The translations under genes were made by a program, and so were the position numbers. The notes under the pieces are model-generated. The model was given only the letters and a program-made list of their open reading frames with translations. It was not told the origin of the DNA and searched no databases. Shown here piece by piece: positions 38,759-49,122 of a DNA stretch of 64,000 nucleotides (positions are counted from its first letter, which is position 1; each line of letters begins with the position of its first letter). Source of the stretch: an uncultured Acidobacteriota bacterium (GTDB taxonomy: Bacteria; Acidobacteriota; Thermoanaerobaculia; UBA5066); NCBI GenBank assembly GCA_903845115.1, contig CAIMWE010000076.1, forward strand, positions 1 through 64,000, in the 5' to 3' direction.

Positions 38759-39826
38759 TCAACGGCCCGGGACCGGGAAGGCGCGCGCCTTCCACGGCGG
38801 CCGCGGGGTCTCCCGCCCCTTGAGCTGGCCGCACGCGGCCACGGCCCCGAGCCCCTTCGACCGCCGGACCGTGACGGGCACGCCGGCGGACGCGAGGACG
38901 CCGGCGAACCGGTCCACCCGGTCGGCCGGCGGGCGCCGGAGGTCCGGGAGCCACTCGGGGGACTCGTTCAGCGGGATGAGGTTCACCTTCGACGGGACCG
39001 CCCGGACGAGGCGGGCCAGACGGGCCGCGGCGTCGTCGGAGTCGTTCGCCCCGTCGACGAGGACGTACTCGAACGTGATCCTCCGCCCCGCCTCGAGGGG
39101 CCAGGCGCGGAGGGCGCGGAAGAGCTCGGCGATGGGCCAGGTCCGGTTGACCGGCATGAGCCGGGTGCGCGTCTCGTCGTCCGCGGCCGAGAGCGACACG
39201 GCGAGGTTCGGCAGCCGCCGACGACGCGCCAGCTGCTCGATGCCCGGCACGATCCCCGCCGTGGAGACGGTGATCCGCCGGCTCGCGACCTCCCGCTCGA
39301 GGAGGTCGAGCGCGTCCATCACGTTCCGGACGTTCAGGAGCGGCTCTCCCATCCCCATGAAGACGACGTTCGACTCGTGCGGGCCGAACGGCGCCTCCCG
39401 CGCGAGCGCGAGGTACTGGCCGGCGATCTCGCCGGCCGTGAGGTTCCGCCCCGCCCCCATCCTCCCGGTCACGCAGAAGGCGCAGTCGAGGGCGCACCCG
39501 GCCTGCGAGGAGACACAGACCGTCTGGCGCTTTCCCATCGGAATGTGAACGGCCTCGACCTGGACTCCGTCCGGGAGCCGGAGGAGGAACTTCGCGGCGC
39601 CGTCCTCGGCCGTCGTTCGCTCGACGACCTCGGGGAGCCCCGTGTCGAACGCCTCCTCCAGCCTCTCTCGAAGCGCCCTCGGCAGATCGGTCATCTCCCC
39701 GAAGGAGGTGGCCCGGCCCACCCAGAGCCACCGGAGCACCTGCTCGGCCCGGTAGCGCTCGGGGGCGACGTCGGCGAGGAGCCGCGCGAGGTCGGAGACC
39801 GTGAGGCCGACGAGGGAGATCTTCAG
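38759..39826 (-). CDS. rlmN: Dual-specificity 23S rRNA/tRNA adenine C2-methyltransferase RlmN
   Basis: The radical SAM core has CALDCAFCVTGRMG (C-x3-C-x2-C), FMGMGEPLLN, GRRITFEYVLVDGAND and the essential C-terminal cysteine in AACGQL, all diagnostic for RlmN. It methylates A2503 of 23S rRNA and A37 of some tRNAs. The homologous N-terminal region (KISLVGLTVSDLARLLADV...YRAEQVLRWLW) extends upstream of the first canonical start (GTG 39739). No ATG, GTG or TTG lies in frame before it. A CTG at 39826 overlaps the previous gene's stop as CTGA and gives 355 residues, the family length. I therefore place the start there. Confidence 0.88.
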   Translation of the reverse strand: MKISLVGLTVSDLARLLADVAPERYRAEQVLRWLWVGRATSFGEMTDLPRALRERLEEAFDTGLPEVVERTTAEDGAAKFLLRLPDGVQVEAVHIPMGKRQTVCVSSQAGCALDCAFCVTGRMGAGRNLTAGEIAGQYLALAREAPFGPHESNVVFMGMGEPLLNVRNVMDALDLLEREVASRRITVSTAGIVPGIEQLARRRRLPNLAVSLSAADDETRTRLMPVNRTWPIAELFRALRAWPLEAGRRITFEYVLVDGANDSDDAAARLARLVRAVPSKVNLIPLNESPEWLPDLRRPPADRVDRFAGVLASAGVPVTVRRSKGLGAVAACGQLKGRETPRPPWKARAFPVPGR

Positions 39827-40191
39827 ATTTTCTTCGCGACCGTCGATCGGAGGGTGACCGTCGACGACGGGCGGCGGCGGGGCCTCACCGGGCGCGTCGG
39901 GTCGATGCCGAGGGACTTGAGGAGGCCCAGGTCCTTGACGTTGATCTGGAAGGCGACCCCGTCCCGGCGGTTCGCCCCAGACTGGCCCCGCCGGATGGAC
40001 GGGAGGGCGGCCGAGGAGCGTCTCCCCTTCTGATCGAGGGCCACGGTGGCGTCGAGGACGAGGTAGGGGTCGTATCCGTCGTCGCGGAGCCTGGCGAGGA
40101 TGGCCTGCACCTTCTCCGACGACGAGACGGCGCCGTTGAGCGCCGCGCCCAGTTCCTGGAGTGCCGCACGAACTCGCTGGTCGAGTGCCAT
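39823..40191 (-). CDS. Hypothetical 122-residue protein coupled to rlmN
   Basis: The N-terminal 55 residues are helical (ALQELGAALNGAVSSSEKVQAILARLRDDGYDPYLVLDATVAL). The C-terminal half is basic and low-complexity (PVRPRRRPSSTVTLRSTVAKKI). No domain is recognised. There is no signal peptide. Its TGA stop appears to overlap a CTG start of rlmN (39823-39826), so translation of the two may be coupled. The region upstream (40192-40284) contains no other gene. Confidence 0.7.
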   Translation of the reverse strand: MALDQRVRAALQELGAALNGAVSSSEKVQAILARLRDDGYDPYLVLDATVALDQKGRRSSAALPSIRRGQSGANRRDGVAFQINVKDLGLLKSLGIDPTRPVRPRRRPSSTVTLRSTVAKKI

Positions 40192-40258
40192 TGGCCGGAA
40201 TCTAGAGCCCTTGGGGGAGCCGAGTCAAACGGGGAGAGGGCCTGCGCGCGAATTGCTT

Positions 40259-40264
40259 TAGACT
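40259..40264 (+). promoter_or_regulatory. Candidate -10 box TAGACT upstream of the radical SAM fusion gene
   Basis: TAGACT ends 20 bases before the TTG start at 40285, the third occurrence of this hexamer just ahead of a plus-strand gene in the window. No clear -35 hexamer is present at 15-19 bases. Confidence 0.4.
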
Positions 40265-40284
40265 GAAGGGCTTCGGAGAACCTG

Positions 40285-42834
40285 TTGAGATTCGCCTCCG
40301 TCCGCCCCCGTTTCGAGCCGTTCCTCCTGTCCGTGGAGAAGCCCGGTCGCTACCTGGGCCTCGAGCGGAACGTCGTCCGGAAGGACCTCGCCGCCGTGTC
40401 GGTCACGGTCTGCCTCGCCTTCCCGGACGCCTACGAGATCGGGATGAGCCACACGGGGACGAAGATCCTCTACGAGATCGTCAACCGCCGGGCGGAGTGG
40501 GCCTGCGAGAGAAGCTACGCGCCCTGGGTCGACTTCGAGGCGGTTCTCCGCCGGGAGCGGATTCCGCTCTTCTCGATCGAGTCCGGCGCGCCGATCGCCG
40601 ACTTCGACGTCGTCGGGTTCTCGCTCCAGAGCGAGCTCAACTACACGAACGTCGCGAACATGCTGGACCTGGCCGGGGTTCCGGTCCTGGCGGCGGAACG
40701 GGGAGAGGGGGACCCGATCGTCATCGGCGGCGGCCCCTGCGTCGCGAATCCCGAGCCGGTGGCCGACTTCTTCGACCTGTTCCTGATCGGCGACGGCGAG
40801 GAGGCGCTCCCCCGGCTCCTCGAGGCCGTCGCCGCCACTCGCACCCTGGAGCGCCGGGAACGCCTGCTCGCCTTCGCGGCCTGCCCGGGCATCTACGTTC
40901 CTTCCCTCTACGACGTCCGCTACTCCGCCGACGGGGAGAGGGTGGAAGCGTACGTCCCGAACGCCCCGGGCGTGCCCGGGCGCGCGACCCGCGTCTTCGT
41001 GGAGCGCCTCTCCGCCGGCGTCTACCCGGAGCGGCCGATGGTCCCGTCCGTCGACATCGTCCAGGACCGGCTGGGCCTCGAGATCATGCGGGGGTGCACC
41101 CAGGGGTGCCGGTTCTGCCAGGCCGGCTACTGGTACCGCCCGGTCCGCGAGCTGGACCCGGCCGACGCGGCGCGGATGACGAAGGCCTTCATCGACGAGG
41201 CCGGCTGGTCCGAGGTCGGGCTGCTGTCGCTCTCCTCGGCGGACTACTCCCAGATCGAGCCGCTCGTCACCTGCCTCGCGCCCGAGCTCGCGAAGACGAA
41301 GGTCTCCATCTCGCTGCCGTCTCTCAGGGCCGAGGCGTTCTCGGTCGCGCTGGCCGACGCGGTCTCCGAGGTCCGCAAGTCCGGGTTCACCTTCGCCCCC
41401 GAGACCGGCTCCGACCGGCTGCGCCGCGTCATCAACAAGACCTTCACGAACGCCGACATGGTCCAGGCCGCCGACGTCGCCTTCTCGAGAGGGTGGGACC
41501 TCATCAAGGTCTACACGATGATCGGCCTGCCGACCGAGACCGACGCGGACCTCGACGCCCTCGTCGTCCTCGTCCGCGACATCCTCGCGCAGGGGCGCCG
41601 GCACGGCGTCCGGCCGACGGTCCACGTCTCCATCGGCTCGTACGTCCCGAAGAGCTTCACGCCGTTCCAGTGGGCGGCGTTCGACGGCGTCGAGAATCTC
41701 CAGCGGAAGCTCGCGTACCTCAAGGAGAAGTTCCGGCCGGTGCGCGGGGCGAAGCTCAAGTGGCACGAGCCGAAGGAGGCCGAGATCGAGGCGATGCTCT
41801 CGCTCGGCGACCGGAGGATGTCGCGGGCCCTTTTCGAGGTCTGGCGGCGGGGAGGCCGCTTCGACGGGTGGTCCGAGCACTTCTCCTGGGCCCGGTGGAC
41901 CGACGCGCTCGAGGCGGCGGGCATTCCCAAGGAACGGCATCTTCGTGCGAAGGACCTGGGCGAGACGCTTCCCTGGGACGTGGTGGACGCCCTCATCCGC
42001 AAGCCGTTCCTCGTCGTCGAGTGGAAGAAGGCCCTGCAGGAAGGGTCGACCGACGACTGCAAGTGGGGCCGCTGCACTGCCTGCGGGGTGCCCGGGAACG
42101 GGGAGGACACCGTCCTCGCCGATCCGTTCCCCGACGGCTTCTCCTTCGGCACGCCCCTCCCCTCGATCGCCCGGGAGCCCGCCGCCCCCCGGGGTCCGGA
42201 GGGCACCCTTCCCTCTGCCTACTCCGAGAAGGCGAAAGGGGCGGCTTACCGGATGAAGGCCTCGCCGGAGCTGCCCCCGCTGCGCGAGCGCCGCACCGTC
42301 GGCGGCGCGGCCGCGCCCGTCGCCGCGACCGCGCGGACCGTCCGCTACACGTTCGAGAAGCTCGGCGACGCGAGGTACCTCTCCCACCGCAACACGATGG
42401 ACGTCCTGGAACGCGCCTTCCGGGCCGCCATGGTACCCGTCCGCTACTCGGAAGGGTTCAACCCCCACATGCGGATGTCGATGGGCCCCGCCCTCCCGCT
42501 CGGGCAGGAATCCCGCCACGAGCTCTTCGACCTCGACCTGACCGACGCGATGACGCCGGCCCTGCACGAGGCGGTGAACTCCCGTCTCCCCGCGGGCGTC
42601 CGGGTCACCGCGTTCGAGGACCTGCCCAGGGGAGCCCGCTCGCTCGGGCAGGCCGCCACCGAAGCCGTCTACCGCTTCGTCCTGCCCAACGGCGAGGAGC
42701 GCCGGGAGCGGCTCCGCCTGGCGGGCGAGGGGGCGATGACGCCGAAGCGGTTCCTCGAGAAGGAGTACGGGCTGGCACCCGAGGACCAGCACGGGATCCG
42801 GGTCGTCCGGGAGGAGACGGTGCTCCGGCCGTGA
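40285..42834 (+). CDS. TIGR03960 radical SAM protein fused to DUF2344
   Basis: The 849-residue protein begins with a B12-binding-like domain (AFPDAYEIGMSHTGTKILYE and GGPCVANPEPVADFFDLFLIGDGEE). The radical SAM core follows with MRGCTQGCRFCQAGYWYRPVRE (C-x3-C-x2-C, near residue 273). The C-terminal 200 residues form a DUF2344/TIGR03936 domain (RYTFEKLGDARYLSHRNTMDVLERAFR, about 690-715). The fusion of both parts occurs in several phyla; in others they are separate and near ribosomal genes. The substrate is unknown. The start is TTG 40285. The stop overlaps the GTG of the PTPS-fold gene. Confidence 0.9.
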   Translation: MRFASVRPRFEPFLLSVEKPGRYLGLERNVVRKDLAAVSVTVCLAFPDAYEIGMSHTGTKILYEIVNRRAEWACERSYAPWVDFEAVLRRERIPLFSIESGAPIADFDVVGFSLQSELNYTNVANMLDLAGVPVLAAERGEGDPIVIGGGPCVANPEPVADFFDLFLIGDGEEALPRLLEAVAATRTLERRERLLAFAACPGIYVPSLYDVRYSADGERVEAYVPNAPGVPGRATRVFVERLSAGVYPERPMVPSVDIVQDRLGLEIMRGCTQGCRFCQAGYWYRPVRELDPADAARMTKAFIDEAGWSEVGLLSLSSADYSQIEPLVTCLAPELAKTKVSISLPSLRAEAFSVALADAVSEVRKSGFTFAPETGSDRLRRVINKTFTNADMVQAADVAFSRGWDLIKVYTMIGLPTETDADLDALVVLVRDILAQGRRHGVRPTVHVSIGSYVPKSFTPFQWAAFDGVENLQRKLAYLKEKFRPVRGAKLKWHEPKEAEIEAMLSLGDRRMSRALFEVWRRGGRFDGWSEHFSWARWTDALEAAGIPKERHLRAKDLGETLPWDVVDALIRKPFLVVEWKKALQEGSTDDCKWGRCTACGVPGNGEDTVLADPFPDGFSFGTPLPSIAREPAAPRGPEGTLPSAYSEKAKGAAYRMKASPELPPLRERRTVGGAAAPVAATARTVRYTFEKLGDARYLSHRNTMDVLERAFRAAMVPVRYSEGFNPHMRMSMGPALPLGQESRHELFDLDLTDAMTPALHEAVNSRLPAGVRVTAFEDLPRGARSLGQAATEAVYRFVLPNGEERRERLRLAGEGAMTPKRFLEKEYGLAPEDQHGIRVVREETVLRP

Positions 42835-43205
42835 GCTTCACCGTCCGGGTCTCCGCGGAGTTCGAGGCGGCCCACCACCTGAGGGAGTACGTGGGCGGGC
42901 CGGAGCCGGTCCACGGACATTCCTGGCGGATCGAGGCCGCGCTGGGGACCGACGCCCTCGGCCGCTACGACCTCTCGGTGGACTTCGTGACGGCCGAGCG
43001 TCTCCTCCGCGACCTCGCGGCGCGCCTCCACGACCGCGACCTCAACACGGTCCCGCCCTTCGACCGGCGGAACCCGACCGCCGAGAACGTCGCGCTCTGG
43101 GTGGCGGACGAGATCCGCAAGGCCGGAATCCTCTCCGAGGGGGCCCGGCTCGAGTCCGTCACCGTCTGGGAAGGCCGGCGAAATAGCGTGACCTATCGGC
43201 CATAG
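42831..43205 (+). CDS. 6-pyruvoyl-tetrahydropterin synthase/QueD-fold protein lacking the usual Cys
   Basis: The 124-residue protein has FEAAHHL with the first zinc histidine (about residue 14) and VHGHSWRIEAAL with the other two. DLSVDFVTAERLLRDLAARLHDRDLNTV and a final TVWEGRRNSVTY matching the E-x5-C/A-x-Y end of the family complete it. The catalytic cysteine normally found in xxKCxxLHGH is absent here (EPVHGH). It may be a divergent PTPS rather than QueD. GTG 42831 overlaps the upstream stop (GTGA), so it is coupled to the radical SAM fusion gene. Confidence 0.8.
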   Translation: MSFTVRVSAEFEAAHHLREYVGGPEPVHGHSWRIEAALGTDALGRYDLSVDFVTAERLLRDLAARLHDRDLNTVPPFDRRNPTAENVALWVADEIRKAGILSEGARLESVTVWEGRRNSVTYRP

Positions 43206-43262
43206 CTTTCCTCCTGCGGTCGAGGCTGGGAGTCTGCCCGACTCGCCGGACGGACCCGGCCG

Positions 43263-43268
43263 TAAGAT
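43263..43268 (+). promoter_or_regulatory. Candidate -10 box TAAGAT for a leaderless hydrolase mRNA
   Basis: TAAGAT ends 6 bases before ATG 43275, which would put the transcription start on or next to the A of the start codon. No Shine-Dalgarno sequence precedes the ATG. This supports a leaderless transcript. Confidence 0.4.
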
Positions 43269-43274
43269 CTCCGC

Positions 43275-44048
43275 ATGTACCTCGTCGCCGTCCATGGCTA
43301 CCCCGTCGATCGGCGTCTCTGGCTTCCTCTCGCGGGGGAGCTGGAGCGGCTGGCCCCGACCCTGGGTTTCTTCGCGCCCGACCTCCGCGGGCGCGGCACC
43401 TCCCGCCGGCCCGCGGCGGCGGTTCACTCGATGTCGCTCCTGGCCGACGACCTGGCCGACGAGATCGAAGCGTCCCTCCCTCCGGAGGAGCCGTTCGTCC
43501 TCGCCGGCCTTTCGATGGGGGGCTATGTCGCCTTCGAGTTCCTCGGGCGTCACGGCGCACGGTTCCGCGGCCGACTGGCCGGTCTCGCCCTCTGCGACAC
43601 GCGGGCGACGCCGGACGACCCGGCGGGGAAGGCCGGTCGCGCCGCGGCCGCCGAGGCGATCCGGGAGCACGGGATGGACGCGCCCCTCGGGACGATGCTC
43701 CCCCGCCTGATCGCGAGGGGCTCGTTCGGGAAGCCGGCCGAGGAGACCGCCCGAGCGATGATCCTGTCGACTCCCCCGGAGACGGCCCGGGCCGACCTCT
43801 TCGGGATGATGGAGAGGCAGGACGGCTTCGGGGCGCTCGCCGCGTTCGACCGTCCTGTCCTCGTCGTCGTCGGAGACGAGGATCAGCTGTCACCGCCGCA
43901 GGACGCCGAGGCACTGGCCGAAGGGGCGCAGAACGCCCCCTTCGTCGGGCTCCACACGATTCCGGGAGCGGGACACCTCGCGCCCCTGGAGGCGCCGGGA
44001 GACGCCGCCGTGGCGTTCGCCGACCTCGTCGTGAGGGCCGGCGGCTAG
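43275..44048 (+). CDS. Alpha/beta hydrolase
   Basis: The 257-residue protein is a classic alpha/beta hydrolase: VHGYPVDRRLW (oxyanion loop), APDLRGRGTS, AGLSMGGYVAFEFL with the nucleophile Ser (about residue 81), LVVVGDEDQLSPP with the acid residue, and IPGAGHLAPLEAP with the catalytic His. There is no signal peptide. The substrate is unknown. No Shine-Dalgarno sequence precedes the ATG. Confidence 0.88.
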   Translation: MYLVAVHGYPVDRRLWLPLAGELERLAPTLGFFAPDLRGRGTSRRPAAAVHSMSLLADDLADEIEASLPPEEPFVLAGLSMGGYVAFEFLGRHGARFRGRLAGLALCDTRATPDDPAGKAGRAAAAEAIREHGMDAPLGTMLPRLIARGSFGKPAEETARAMILSTPPETARADLFGMMERQDGFGALAAFDRPVLVVVGDEDQLSPPQDAEALAEGAQNAPFVGLHTIPGAGHLAPLEAPGDAAVAFADLVVRAGG

Positions 44049-44067
44049 GGTCTGCCGGCCCGACCCG

Positions 44068-45960
<1,893 letters not shown>

Positions 45961-46075
45961 CCGTAGCCTCCAAGACCTCCCGCCCTGATTTCGGCCGGGA
46001 TTTTCTTGCGACAGGGTCCAAGGTCCCCGCCAGGTTGTAACCCTGGAGCGTAGCATGTTCCGGGGCCGGGGGCGC

Positions 46076-47188
46076 TCATGACTCGAAGCGCGCCGGGCTG
46101 TAGGGACCGGGAGGCAGCGGAGGCATCCGCCCCGAGAGTGCCTCGACGAGAAAGAGCGCGGCCGCGGGGGCGAGGAGGATCTCGTCGCTCCCCAGGCCGG
46201 ACGCGACGAATAGCCGGGGAAGGGAGCTCTCGCCGAGCGTGGGACAGCCGTCCGGGGAGAGGCGGCACGCCGACTCGGAGCACGAGAGGATCCGGTAGTC
46301 CCGGACGGCCGGCACCGCGCGAGCGGCCGCCTCGATCAGGGCAGAGAGCGCCCCCGCCCGCGGCCTTCCGTCCGGGGGCCCTGGATCGGGCTCCCCGGCA
46401 ATCGTCGCGGATCCGTCGCGGCGGGGGACGATCCAGGCCCCGCCCGTCCAGAGGAAGCGCGAAAGGCGGTCGCCGTCGGGGGAGGGATCCACCTCGAGGA
46501 ACGGAGAGGAGGCCTGGATCCCCGTCAGGGAGGCCGCGGCGGGGGCCGCGAGCCCCGAGTCGTCTCCCGCCTCGACGACGGCATCCGCGAGAAGGCGCCC
46601 GTCGTCCGTCTCGACCCCCGACGCTCGTCCCCCGTCCGACAGGAGCCGGACCGGAACACGGCTCTCCTGGATCCGGACTCCCGCCGAGCGGGCCGCGAGG
46701 GAGAGGGAACGATGAAGCTTCCCCGGCGCGAGCGTCCCGTCCAGGGGAAACAGGAAGGCGGTCCGGATCTCCTCCGAGAGGGAGGGCTCCCGCGCGGCCG
46801 CCTCCTCGCCCGGAAGGACGCTGAAGGGGAGGGTGCGCGCCCTCTGCCAGTCGAGCGTTCGATCGAGGGCGACCTCCTCCGCGTCCGTCAGCGTCACGGC
46901 CATCCCACCCCTGACGTCGTGCTCGACGGCGAGCCCCGATTCCGCCTCGACCGACTCGACCCAGTCCGCGAAGAGCTGGCGCGACAGGAGGGCGAGATCC
47001 TGAAAGGGCTCCGGGCCTGACCGGCCTCGGGCCTGCGCGTTCACGAGACCGAGCCCTCCGGCCGTGCGGGCGGCGGCCAGCGGCCTCCCGACCAGGATCG
47101 TGGCGACCCCCCGGCGGACCAGCTCGAAGGAGAGAGAGAGACCGACGATCCCCGTACCGACGACGATGACGTCGGCGCGGTCCCTCAA
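46076..47188 (-). CDS. FAD-dependent oxidoreductase (DAO/ThiO-like)
   Basis: The 370-residue protein starts with a dinucleotide-binding fold (DVIVVGTGIVGLSLSFELVRRG, GxGxxG at about residues 11-16). The DAO-family body follows with FPLDGTLAPGKLHRSLSLAARSAGVRI and a C-terminal FAD-contact region LPRLFVASGLGSDEILLAPAAA. It may oxidise glycine or another amine; the substrate is unknown. The start is inferred as TTG 47188, overlapping the stop of the EcsC-like gene (TTGA), because the Rossmann motif begins seven codons later and no other start fits. Confidence 0.82.
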   Translation of the reverse strand: MRDRADVIVVGTGIVGLSLSFELVRRGVATILVGRPLAAARTAGGLGLVNAQARGRSGPEPFQDLALLSRQLFADWVESVEAESGLAVEHDVRGGMAVTLTDAEEVALDRTLDWQRARTLPFSVLPGEEAAAREPSLSEEIRTAFLFPLDGTLAPGKLHRSLSLAARSAGVRIQESRVPVRLLSDGGRASGVETDDGRLLADAVVEAGDDSGLAAPAAASLTGIQASSPFLEVDPSPDGDRLSRFLWTGGAWIVPRRDGSATIAGEPDPGPPDGRPRAGALSALIEAAARAVPAVRDYRILSCSESACRLSPDGCPTLGESSLPRLFVASGLGSDEILLAPAAALFLVEALSGRMPPLPPGPYSPARFES

Positions 47189-47781
47189 GCGATGACCCCT
47201 CCGATCTCCACGACCGGACCCTTGCCAGGCACCTCCGGGGGACCGTAGATCCGCTCGACGCGCCGGAGCGCCGCCCGTCCGACGCCTCGGACGACCCAGT
47301 AGTTCAGGGCACCGGCGGCGACGGCGCCGAGCACCGGGACGAAGTGGGTGGCCTCGCGGCCCGCCAGTCGGACGACGAGGCGCTTCGCGACCTCCTCGGC
47401 AGCCCGCGTCGTCAGGCGGCGTCCGACCTGGATCCCGGCTCCGGACGCGAGGCCGGCCAGGACCTCGAGGGCGCGTTCGTCCGGGTCGGGCTCGCCCCCG
47501 TAGAGGAGGTGGAGGCCGACGATCAGCCGGCTCTGCATGACGAGGAGCGCGGAGAGCTCGGGGGCGGTGGCGGCGAACGCGAGCCATCCCGGCGGCAAGC
47601 TCGCGACCGCGCCGACCGCCGCCGCGCGGCGCGCCGTCGCCCCGATCATCTTCAGCGCTTTCTGCCTCGTGGCCAGCTCCGGGTGCTTCCGGCAGAACTG
47701 GTCGACCTCGGACCGGATCCGATCCATGTCCAGGTCCGAGGAGGCGCGCCGGATCATCCGGAGGAAGGTCTCGGAGAGCAT
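47185..47781 (-). CDS. EcsC-like protein
   Basis: The 198-residue protein has moderately hydrophobic helices. VGAVASLPPGWLAFAATAPELSALLVMQSRLIVGLHLLYG and FVPVLGAVAAGALNYWVVRGVG resemble the EcsC family core. No signal peptide is present. EcsC is encoded beside an ABC transporter in Bacillus but its role is not defined. It is translationally coupled to the DAO oxidoreductase gene (TTGA overlap) and diverges from the cyclophilin gene. Confidence 0.65.
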   Translation of the reverse strand: MLSETFLRMIRRASSDLDMDRIRSEVDQFCRKHPELATRQKALKMIGATARRAAAVGAVASLPPGWLAFAATAPELSALLVMQSRLIVGLHLLYGGEPDPDERALEVLAGLASGAGIQVGRRLTTRAAEEVAKRLVVRLAGREATHFVPVLGAVAAGALNYWVVRGVGRAALRRVERIYGPPEVPGKGPVVEIGGVIA

Positions 47782-47791
47782 CGTGCGGGCG

Positions 47792-47797
47792 TATCAT
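47792..47797 (+). promoter_or_regulatory. Candidate -10 box TATCAT upstream of the first cyclophilin
   Basis: GTATCAT at 47791-47797 is identical to the heptamer upstream of tatA (50094-50100). An in-frame ATG at 47796 falls inside this box, so if the box is used that ATG cannot be in the mRNA. This supports the TTG start at 47859. Confidence 0.4.
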
Positions 47798-47858
47798 GCG
47801 GCCGCCGAATCGGGCGGGCAAGGTGGGCCCCGCGCCGGGCGGAAACAGGAGAGACGAG

Positions 47859-48401
47859 TTGAGGAAAGCGCGCGACTACGAAGGCACCGTGGCGACCATC
47901 CAGACGACCCAGGGGGAGATGACCGTCCGATTCTTCTGGAAAGAGGCCCCAGGGCACGTCAAGAACTTCGTCGACCTGGCCGAAGCCGGGTTCTACGACG
48001 GGACCATCTTCCACCGCGTCATCCCCGGCTTCATGATCCAGGGCGGCGACCCGCAGACGAAGGACGCGAAGGTCTCGCCGTCCCGCTACGGCACCGGCGG
48101 CAACACCGACGCGGCCGGCCGGGAGGTCCGCGTCAAGGCCGAGTTCTCCACGCTCAGCCACCGGCGGGGGATCCTCTCGATGGCCCGCTCCTCCGATCCC
48201 GACTCGGCGTCCTCCCAGTTCTTCGTGGTGGTGAAGGACTCTCCGTTCCTCGACCGCCAGTACACCGTCTTCGGCGAGGTCGTGTCGGGGATCGAGGTGG
48301 CCGACCGGATCGTCAGCGAGTCGAAGCCGAACCTGGCCGACCCGTCCGGAGGCCGCCCGGCGGCCTACCAGAAGATCAGCGCGATCACGCTCTCGGCGTA
48401 G
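47859..48401 (+). CDS. Peptidyl-prolyl cis-trans isomerase, cyclophilin type (cytoplasmic)
   Basis: The 180-residue cyclophilin has FYDGTIFHRVIPGFMIQGGDP (active-site FHRVIPGFM, with Arg and Phe), SMARSSDPDSASSQFFVV and FLDRQYTVFGEVVSGIEVADRI. There is no signal peptide. I use the TTG start at 47859, which has AGGAGAG 5 bases upstream; an ATG at 47796 would add 21 non-homologous residues and lies within a candidate -10 box. A second cyclophilin gene follows 22 bases downstream. Confidence 0.92.
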   Translation: MRKARDYEGTVATIQTTQGEMTVRFFWKEAPGHVKNFVDLAEAGFYDGTIFHRVIPGFMIQGGDPQTKDAKVSPSRYGTGGNTDAAGREVRVKAEFSTLSHRRGILSMARSSDPDSASSQFFVVVKDSPFLDRQYTVFGEVVSGIEVADRIVSESKPNLADPSGGRPAAYQKISAITLSA

Positions 48402-48423
48402 GAGAGGGCAAGGAGGGCGTCCC

Positions 48424-49122
48424 GTGACTCTGCCCATCAGGACCTCCCGCGCGGGCGCGAAATGGCTCCTCGGCCTCGTCGCGCTGGCGATCGTTTCCGT
48501 CGCCGCGTCCGGCGGAGAAGCCGCGGCCAAGAAACCGCCCCCGAAGAAGAAGGAAGTGAGGCAGGCGAAGGCCCGCGACTACGCGAAGACGCTGGCGACG
48601 CTCAGGACCTCGCAAGGGGACGTCACCCTCCGGTTCCTGTACGACAAGGCGCCGAGCACGGTGAAGGCGTTCGTCGACCTGGCCGAGAAGGGTTTCTACG
48701 ACGGGACCCTCTTCCACCGCGTCATCCCGGGTTTCGTCGTCCAGGGGGGAGACCCCCGGACGAAGACTCCCGGGCTCGACGCGCGGACTTACGGGTTCGG
48801 CGAGAACACCGATGCCCAGGGGAACCCGATCCTCCTCAAGGGGGAGTTCAGCGACACCACTTTTCGCAGGGGGATCGTGTCGATGGCCCGCCGGGAGTCC
48901 GATCCGGACTCCGCGTCGTGCCAGTTCTTCATCGTTCTCAAGGACTCTCCGTTCCTCGACCGGCACGAGACGGCGTTCGCGGAGGTGACCAAGGGGATGG
49001 AGGTGGTCGACCGGATCGTCGCGGAGTCGCGGTCCAACCCCATGGCCCAGAACGGCGGTCAGCCGACCTCGTACCAGAAGATCGTGAAGATCGAGCTCTC
49101 CGAGGAAGGAGCCGCGAAGTAG
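48424..49122 (+). CDS. Peptidyl-prolyl cis-trans isomerase, cyclophilin type (exported)
   Basis: The 232-residue cyclophilin has an N-terminal signal or anchor segment (residues about 14-34, WLLGLVALAIVSVAASGGEAAA), then a Lys/Pro-rich linker. The domain has FYDGTLFHRVIPGFVVQGGDP, SMARRESDPDSASCQFFIV and FLDRHETAFAEVTKGMEVVDRI. It appears to be a duplicate of the preceding gene that gained an export signal and works in the periplasm. The start is GTG 48424. Its TAG stop is adjacent to the apparent start of the phosphotransferase gene. Confidence 0.92.
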   Translation: MTLPIRTSRAGAKWLLGLVALAIVSVAASGGEAAAKKPPPKKKEVRQAKARDYAKTLATLRTSQGDVTLRFLYDKAPSTVKAFVDLAEKGFYDGTLFHRVIPGFVVQGGDPRTKTPGLDARTYGFGENTDAQGNPILLKGEFSDTTFRRGIVSMARRESDPDSASCQFFIVLKDSPFLDRHETAFAEVTKGMEVVDRIVAESRSNPMAQNGGQPTSYQKIVKIELSEEGAAK

